A stretch of 64,000 nt of DNA from Aradus depressus (lineage: Eukaryota; Arthropoda; Insecta; Hemiptera; Aradidae): the NCBI GenBank assembly GCA_963662175.1, contig OY759219.1:43392675-43456674 (forward strand). The letters are read 5' to 3'. Of this stretch, positions 58,715 to 64,000 are shown piece after piece. The notes below the pieces were generated by a model. That model saw nothing but the letters and a program-made list of their open reading frames with translations. It had not been told where the DNA came from and made no database searches. The position numbers and the translations under genes are program-made. Numbering within the stretch: position 1 is the first letter of the stretch; each line of letters opens with the position of its first letter.

Positions 58715-59483
58715 GCTGTAACACCCTGGATTTTAGGAGGTTCTATATGGCTAGTATGAGGCACACTGAGAAGGGCAGGGGATCAGTGAGTCTTGATACA
58801 GCTATAACACCATGGATATTAGGAGGTTCTGTATGGCTAGTATGAGGCACCCTGAGACGGGTAGGGGATCAGTGAGTCTTGAAACAGCTATAACACCATG
58901 GATATTAGGAGGTTCTGTATGGCTAGTATGAGGCACCCTGAGACGGGTAGGGGATCAGTGAGTCTTGATACAGCTATAACACCATGGATATTAGGAGGTT
59001 CTGTATGGCTAGTATGAGGCACCCTGAGAAGGGCAGGGGATCAGTGAGTCTTGAAACAGCTATAACACCATGGATATTAGGAGGTTCTGTATGGCTAGTA
59101 TGAGGCACCCTGAGACGGGTAGGGGATCAGTGAGTCTTGATACAGCTATAACACCATGGATATTAGGAGGTTCTATATGGCTAGTTTGAGGCACCCTGAG
59201 AAGGGCAGGGGATCAGTGAGTCTTGATACAGCTATAACACCATGGATATTAGGAGGTTCTATATGGCTAGTATGAGGCACCCTGAGAAGGGTAGGGGATC
59301 AGTGAGTCTTGATACAGCTATAACACCATGGATATTAGGAGGTTCTATATGGCTAGTATGAGGCACACTGAGAAGGGCAGGGGATCAATGAGTCTTGAAA
59401 CAGCTATAACACCATGGATATTAGGAGGTTCTATATGGCTAGTATGAGGCACACTGAGAAGGGCAGGGGATCAGTGAGTCTTG
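58715..59483. repeat. 86-bp tandem array, about 9 copies
   Basis: Unit contains GCTATAACACCATGGATATT, AGGAGGTTCTGTATGGCTAG and GGGGATCAGTGAGTCTTG; variants ACGGGTAGG/AAGGGCAGG and TGTA/TATA mix between units. It runs straight into the SINE at 59,490. Confidence 0.96.
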
Positions 59484-59489
59484 AAAAAG

Positions 59490-59770
59490 AGATTCGTAAC
59501 CCGGCAGGGGCCCTCACTTTAATTTATCTAGGCGGTATAATCAACTTGCGCACACCGTCCTTCGGATGGGACGTTAAGCGATGGTCGCGAGCCTGTATGA
59601 TGTCAGGTACTTGTTAAAGACCCCTATTCTAGGTGAATAAAAATTTAGGGTAGGCGAAATTTAGAACTCCCATAGCAGAGTCGGGCTCATGTCCACCATA
59701 GTGACGAAAGAGAGCTCTGGTAGCAGGCGATACGACCTTGTAGTTAAAGCCCGGAGTCATAATAACTAAG
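59490..59770 (+). mobile_element. SINE family 1, partial
   Basis: Begins inside the tRNA head at 'gattcgtaacccggcagggg' and runs to 'aaagcccggagtcataat'. Faces the next copy in inverted orientation. Confidence 0.87.
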
Positions 59771-59844
59771 TTCCACTTGGCCCCGCTAGAATTCACTGTG
59801 GGCCGGGTTATCTCTCATCTCTGTTATGAAACTAATATGTTAGC

Positions 59845-60172
59845 TATTATGATTCATGCCCGGGCTTCAATTACAAGGTCATATCGTCTACTTCCAGAGC
59901 GCTCTTTCATCACTCAGGTAGACATGAGCCCGACTTGGGGTCCTAAATTTTGCCTACCCTAAATTTTTATTCACCTAGAATAGGGATCTTTATGAAGTAC
60001 CTAACATCATACGGGCTCGCGACCATCGCTTAACGTCCCATCCGAAAGACGGTGTGCTGAAGTTTATTTTACCGCCCAGATAAAATAAACTAAGGACCTC
60101 GGCCTGATTTTGAACCCGCGATCCTGAGCTCAGTAGACAAACACGAAATCTCTGAACTCCCAGGGCGCTAGA
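59845..60172 (-). mobile_element. SINE family 1, nearly complete
   Basis: From 'attcatgcccgggcttcaat' to 'ctgaactcccagggcgct'; box B is worn ('ttttgaacccgc'). With the copy at 59,490 it forms an inverted pair 75 bp apart. Confidence 0.87.
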
Positions 60173-60194
60173 TAAAATGTTTTTTTAAAAATTT

Positions 60195-60443
60195 GTTGCT
60201 GCCACAACACTTTTCCACCAGTTAACATTAACAACCAGCCCAATCCTGCATCCGACACTGTCCGATATCTAGGACTTTATTTAGTCAGACACTTAACTTG
60301 GACAACCCACATCAGACTGAAACGCACGTACCTCAAAAGACGATTTGGACGACTGAAATCAATCATCGGATGACGATCGGCATTATCTCTTGAGAACAAA
60401 CTTCACTTATACAACACCATACTAAAACCCATCTGGTTTCCAG
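60195..60443 (+). mobile_element. Jockey-like LINE scrap
   Basis: Reads TVRYLGLYLVRHLTWTTHIR and 'LSLENKLHLYNTILKPIW', a jockey reverse-transcriptase C-terminal region, with a TGA in the middle. The similarity ends near 60,440, where the doubtful exon begins. Confidence 0.8.
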
Positions 60444-60656
60444 CATCGGCAGAGTATCGATTCGAACAGCCTGACATTGGACCAGCTCAAGAGTCTCTAC
60501 ACGGTGGAGCCTGAAAGCTTCGAATCGAGGGAGTCTGGTAGTAAGTTAACGACCCAGTCTGATGAAACCCTGCACGTGCCTGATAACTATGACTCGGAGA
60601 AGTGCAACAACCTGCCTCCTTCGGTACAGTCTCAGAGTGGTACACACCTACCAAAG
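60444..60656 (+). CDS. Doubtful exon after module 5 exon b
   Basis: 213 open nt between 'atctggtttccag' and AAG|GTAAAA, phase 0>0. The product is hydrophilic and acidic: 'SLYTVEPESFESRESGSK', 'LHVPDNYDSEKCNNLPPS'. It has one cysteine. It could be an enlarged c exon or a linker of module 5, or not coding at all. The acceptor lies in LINE-derived sequence. No family recognised. Confidence 0.3.
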
Positions 60657-60832
60657 GTAAAACTTTATCACAAATAAAACTAAATAATATGTAGTATATA
60701 TATTGTCACGCACTTGAAAAGTCTGAGTACTTATGACTTAATAAATCATCCTCACTACGGGGAGTAACTCTATTCACTATTCTAAATACTTAACCTCATA
60801 CTTAACGACTTTCTCCTCACAATTATCGATTG

Positions 60833-61014
60833 TCTTCTCACTTTTGTCAACTTTTTAAGAATTTCGTTTGTGGTCAACTCTAGATCATATCTGAATTCTA
60901 ATTGAATGACTTCGATTAGTCTGCTTGACTAATCGAAGTTATTCAATTAGCATTCAGAAATGATCTAGAGTTGACCACAAACGAAATTCTTGAAAACGTT
61001 GACAAGAGTGCGAA
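60833..61014. repeat. Perfect-centre palindrome, about 88-bp arms
   Basis: 'gtttgtggtcaactctagat' (60,868) is inverted as 'atctagagttgaccacaaac' (60,962); the arms meet within about 4-6 bp at 60,922. Few mismatches, so it is young. Confidence 0.9.
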
Positions 61015-61879
61015 GAGGCCAGCTTCTTCGTTTTGACGCCGCTATTCGTCTTCTTGTAACCCTCGTCCTGCTTCCTATTTTCTTCCTATTTTTCTTGTTG
61101 ATGCCGCAATTCATCTTCTCTTCTGAATCGTATTCGATTCTTTTTAAAACTCGCCAATGTTTCCACCAGAGCATTCAGCATGTTTTCCTTTTTTTTTTTT
61201 TAGCATTTCGTGTTTCAATCGACATACACAATAAAAACAAAAACAAATAAATTAATGAAAAACATATTGTTTGTGTAAACGAAGAAAAATAAATCCCAAT
61301 TTTTTGACATTAGTTGTCAGAGACTTCCAATTTTCTACTTTTGACTGTATAAATATTAGCTATTTTCCAATAGTGGATGCTCAGTGAGCCGGCCAGTTCA
61401 AAAGAAAACTGGTAGAAATCTTATTGTGAGGAGAAAGCACATACAATAAAAGCTCTTTATTCGAGGGGTATATGTTCCGTAAATATGCCGCGAATACAGA
61501 AACCGTGGATATGGAATGGTAGTTAGTATGGAATCACCGGCGTAGGGAAGTAGCGAACTCATCGCCCGGCCCTTTGGACCGCAATCAGCCACTGGCCCTC
61601 CAGGTTGGGTGAACACGAGCACACTGACCCATCGCAGCACACATGGCATGCACCCCCACACAAACCACCAAGGCATATACAGTACACACCCTAGGGCCAC
61701 CGCCCCTAGGTAGTCGCCCCGAACGGGGGAGCAAGTCCGAAGGCTCCAAGGTGGCAGCCCCACCACAGGACTACTAGGGTACGTAGAGAGGGTTGATAGC
61801 CCCACTGCCCGAACGCAAATTATCACGAAACCTCACACAAGAGCCTCGGATATTGATAGATTTCACAGGAAATAACCCG
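61015..61879. other. No gene recognised
   Basis: AT-rich to 61,380, then a GC-richer stretch at 61,540-61,800 whose 142-codon minus-strand ORF has no recognisable product and is probably part of a repeat. Confidence 0.4.
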
Positions 61880-64000
61880 GCAAACGTTTTAGGTTTAATC
61901 TTGGATACTGGAATATTTTAACATTATATAGACCCGGAGCACTGAATATGCTCTTGAATCAAATTGAAAAATATAAGCTGGACATGACTGCCATCCAGGA
62001 GATCCGATGGACTGGTCAAGGTATACTAGAGAAGAAGCATCACACAGTCTACTACAGTTGCAGCGAACGGTTACACTCCTATGGTACCGGATTCATTGTC
62101 CGGAAAGCTTTCCGTCACTTGGTCATTAGCTACAAGGCAGTTAGCCCGAGAATATGCCTTATCCGAATTCGGGGAAAATTGTGTAATTATAGCGTAGTTA
62201 GTATATATGCTCCAACAGAAGATGCTGAAGACGACGAGAAAGATGAGTTTTATGAGATGCTGGAAACAACAATTGACTCGTGCCCAAGATATGACATGAA
62301 AATCATTGCAGGGGGCATGAATGCCAAGGTGGGAAGGGAGGAGATATACACTCCTACCATCGGCAAACATAGCCTGCATGAAACCAGCAACGGAAATGGA
62401 CAGCGGCTCATTAATTTTGCAGCATCCAGAAATCTCATCATTGCCAGCACTCTATTCCCTCACAAGCGTATACATAAGGGCACCTGGACCTCACCTGATG
62501 GTCGTTCAGTCAATCAGATTGACCATATTATCGCGAGTAGCAGGCATATTAGCAGCATAACCGATGTCCGGACATTCAGAGGGGCTAATGTAGACTCAGA
62601 CCACTTCCTCAGTATCGCTCACATTCAAGCAAGAATATCGTGTTCCACAGTTCGACGGGAACTCGCGAGCAAGAAGTTTAACTTAAAGAAATTTAATGAC
62701 CCTCAAGTTAAGGAGCAATATGCAGAAGCTCTGGACCTACGGTTGCAATCTCGGGAACCCCCAGTGGCGGGTATTGATTGAGAATGGGCCGACTGCTGTA
62801 CAGCAATCGAAGAAGCGGCTAAAGAGACTCTTGGGCCAGCTGAGAAAGAGGTCAGATCTCCACGGTTCAATGAGGAGTGTCAGGCCGCTACCGACACTAA
62901 AAATGTGGCATATCGGGTCATGCTGAATAGACGCACACGCAGGACTGTGGAGGAGTATAGAAGAAAAAGGAGAGATGAGAAACGCTTACACCGTCAGAAG
63001 AAGAGAGCGTCAAAAAATGTGGAGCTGATAGAATTGGAGAAGTTCAGGCTGGACAACGACGCAAGGAAATTCTTCCAATCGGCAAATAAGAGCAGGAAGC
63101 CCTTCAAGCAAATCCCCTCCATGTGCATGGATGAGTAGGGAGCCCTCCTCACTGATACACAAGCCTGCACAGCAGAATGGAGAAGATATTTTGAGAATCT
63201 CCTCAATGGACAGGAGCAAATAGTGCAGCACATGGAGACTGATGATGATATAGAACCACCGGATGAGGATGAGGTCATCGAGGCAATTAACAGAATAAAG
63301 AATCATAAAGCAGCAGGGATCGACGGGCTACCGGGGGAGCTGTTTAAGCATGGTGGTGGCGAACTTAGGAAACTCCTCCATAATCTAATAATATAATATG
63401 GACGGAGGAAACCATGCCAGCGGCCTGGAGAAAAACAGTTATATGCCCTATTCATAAGAAAGGTGATCTGTTAAAATGCTCGAATTACCGTGGTATATCT
63501 CTCCTTCCATGTGCCTATAAAATCCTTTCAAATGTTTTGTTCCATAGGCTCCTACCATTTTCTGAGCGGGAAATAGGCCACTATCAGTGTGGGTTCAGGC
63601 GTGGAAGATCCACCACTGATCAGATCTTTAGCCTCAGGACCATTCTAGAAAGAGGAAGAGAATACAGGATTACTACTCACCACCTCTTCATAGACTTTAA
63701 ATCAGCATATGATAGTATAGACCGAGAGCAACTGTACAAAGCACTGGTGGAGCTTAAGATCCCAGGTAAGCTCATGCGGCTGATCAGGTTGACAATGTCA
63801 GGAGTACAGTGTTTGGTGAAAGTCAAGGGTCAAAGTCAATACATCCGAAGAGTTCTTGGCTAGAAGAGGCGTGAGGCAAGGTGATGCCCTGGCATGCCTC
63901 CTGTTTAACCTGGCCCTTGAGAAAGCCATAAAAGACTCGGGAATACAGACGACGGGCACGATATTTAATAGGATGGTCCAGCTCCTCGCCTATGCTGATG
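61880..64000 (+). mobile_element. RTE-type LINE, decayed, runs off the window
   Basis: An apurinic endonuclease domain (61,948-62,781) shows 'LDMTAIQEIRWTGQG', 'YAPTEDAEDDEKDEFYE' and 'DSDHFLSIAHI'. The catalytic G-D-F-N-A motif reads GGMNAKVG, so the Asp is lost. A linker follows with stops at 62,779 and 63,136. The reverse transcriptase then reads 'AAGIDGLPGELFKHGG', 'NYRGISLLPCAYKILS', 'GFRRGRSTTDQIF', 'HLFIDFKSAYDSIDR', 'GVRQGDALACLLFNLAL' and LLAYAD at the window end, with frameshifts near 63,390 and 63,850. The copy is non-functional. Confidence 0.92.

Larger units (their letters stand above)
12863..60656 (+). other. Multi-domain odorant-binding-protein-like gene (overall extent)
   Basis: Twenty-two well-fitting exons and one doubtful one form tandem OBP/PBP-type domains. 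Insect OBPs are small secreted all-helical carriers of hydrophobic ligands with six cysteines paired 1-3, 2-5 and 4-6. Modules 1 and 3 show Cys1-X27-Cys2-X3-Cys3-X34/53-Cys4-X12-Cys5-X8-Cys6. Every complete module uses exons a-e in phases 0>1, 1>0, 0>0, 0>1, 1>0. Exon b is 56 nt in modules 1-3 and 62-71 nt in 4-5; exon c is 36-51 nt. No signal-peptide exon lies between modules, so a single multi-domain product is favoured over separate genes. The true start and end lie outside the window. Main doubt: exon e1 could end in a stop instead of a donor, which would split the locus. Confidence 0.75.

Noticed and set aside
61398..61826. Minus-strand ORF of 142 codons
   Set aside because: No recognisable domain; GC-rich repeat-like surroundings with no exon support.

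Overview
The window is insect genomic DNA: AT-rich, intron-dominated and full of transposable elements and tandem repeats. No species is named, because nothing here fixes one. The insect assignment rests on odorant-binding-protein (OBP) type coding exons, an errantivirus-type env relic, R1-, jockey- and RTE-like LINE fragments, tRNA-derived SINEs and a piggyBac remnant.

The main discovery is a set of short plus-strand exons spread from 12,863 to at least 58,024. Read with GT-AG borders they give tandem OBP/PBP-type domains. Each complete module has the same five exons, called here a to e: a carries Cys1; b is a short helix exon; c carries Cys2-X3-Cys3; d carries Cys4; e carries Cys5-X8-Cys6. 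The phases run 0>1, 1>0, 0>0, 0>1, 1>0, so a whole module is symmetrical (0 to 0) and can be duplicated in frame. Modules 1 to 4 are complete and module 5 is started (a, b). No signal-peptide or start exon is visible between modules, and three of the four e exons end in a good phase-0 donor. The simplest reading is one large multi-domain OBP gene that continues past both window ends. The cysteines are lost in disulfide pairs: modules 1 and 3 keep all six, module 2 lacks Cys1 and Cys3, and module 4 keeps only Cys1 and Cys3.

Layout. 1-12,330: satellite of about 100 units with variable (GA)n tails and nested higher-order duplications. 12,863-25,732: module 1; its introns hold a 24-bp minisatellite, a nested LTR element inside a SINE, LINE fragments and a 145/157-bp array. 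27,080-36,570: module 2, with 46-, 20- and 39-bp arrays and an env-only errantivirus relic broken by a LINE and a SINE. The 39-bp array is made from the end of exon d2 and its splice donor. 37,277-43,254: module 3, with a 34-bp array, a LINE and a piggyBac remnant. 43,995-50,451: module 4, with 37-, 109- and 47-bp arrays and a 1.2-kb solo LTR sitting inside the 47-bp array. 52,935-58,024: start of module 5 among large foldback elements. 58,700-61,900: 86-bp array, SINEs, a jockey fragment, a doubtful exon and a palindrome. 61,880-64,000: decayed RTE-type LINE running off the window.

Exon calls come from reading splice sites, phase and cysteine spacing by eye. No transcript or database search was available.
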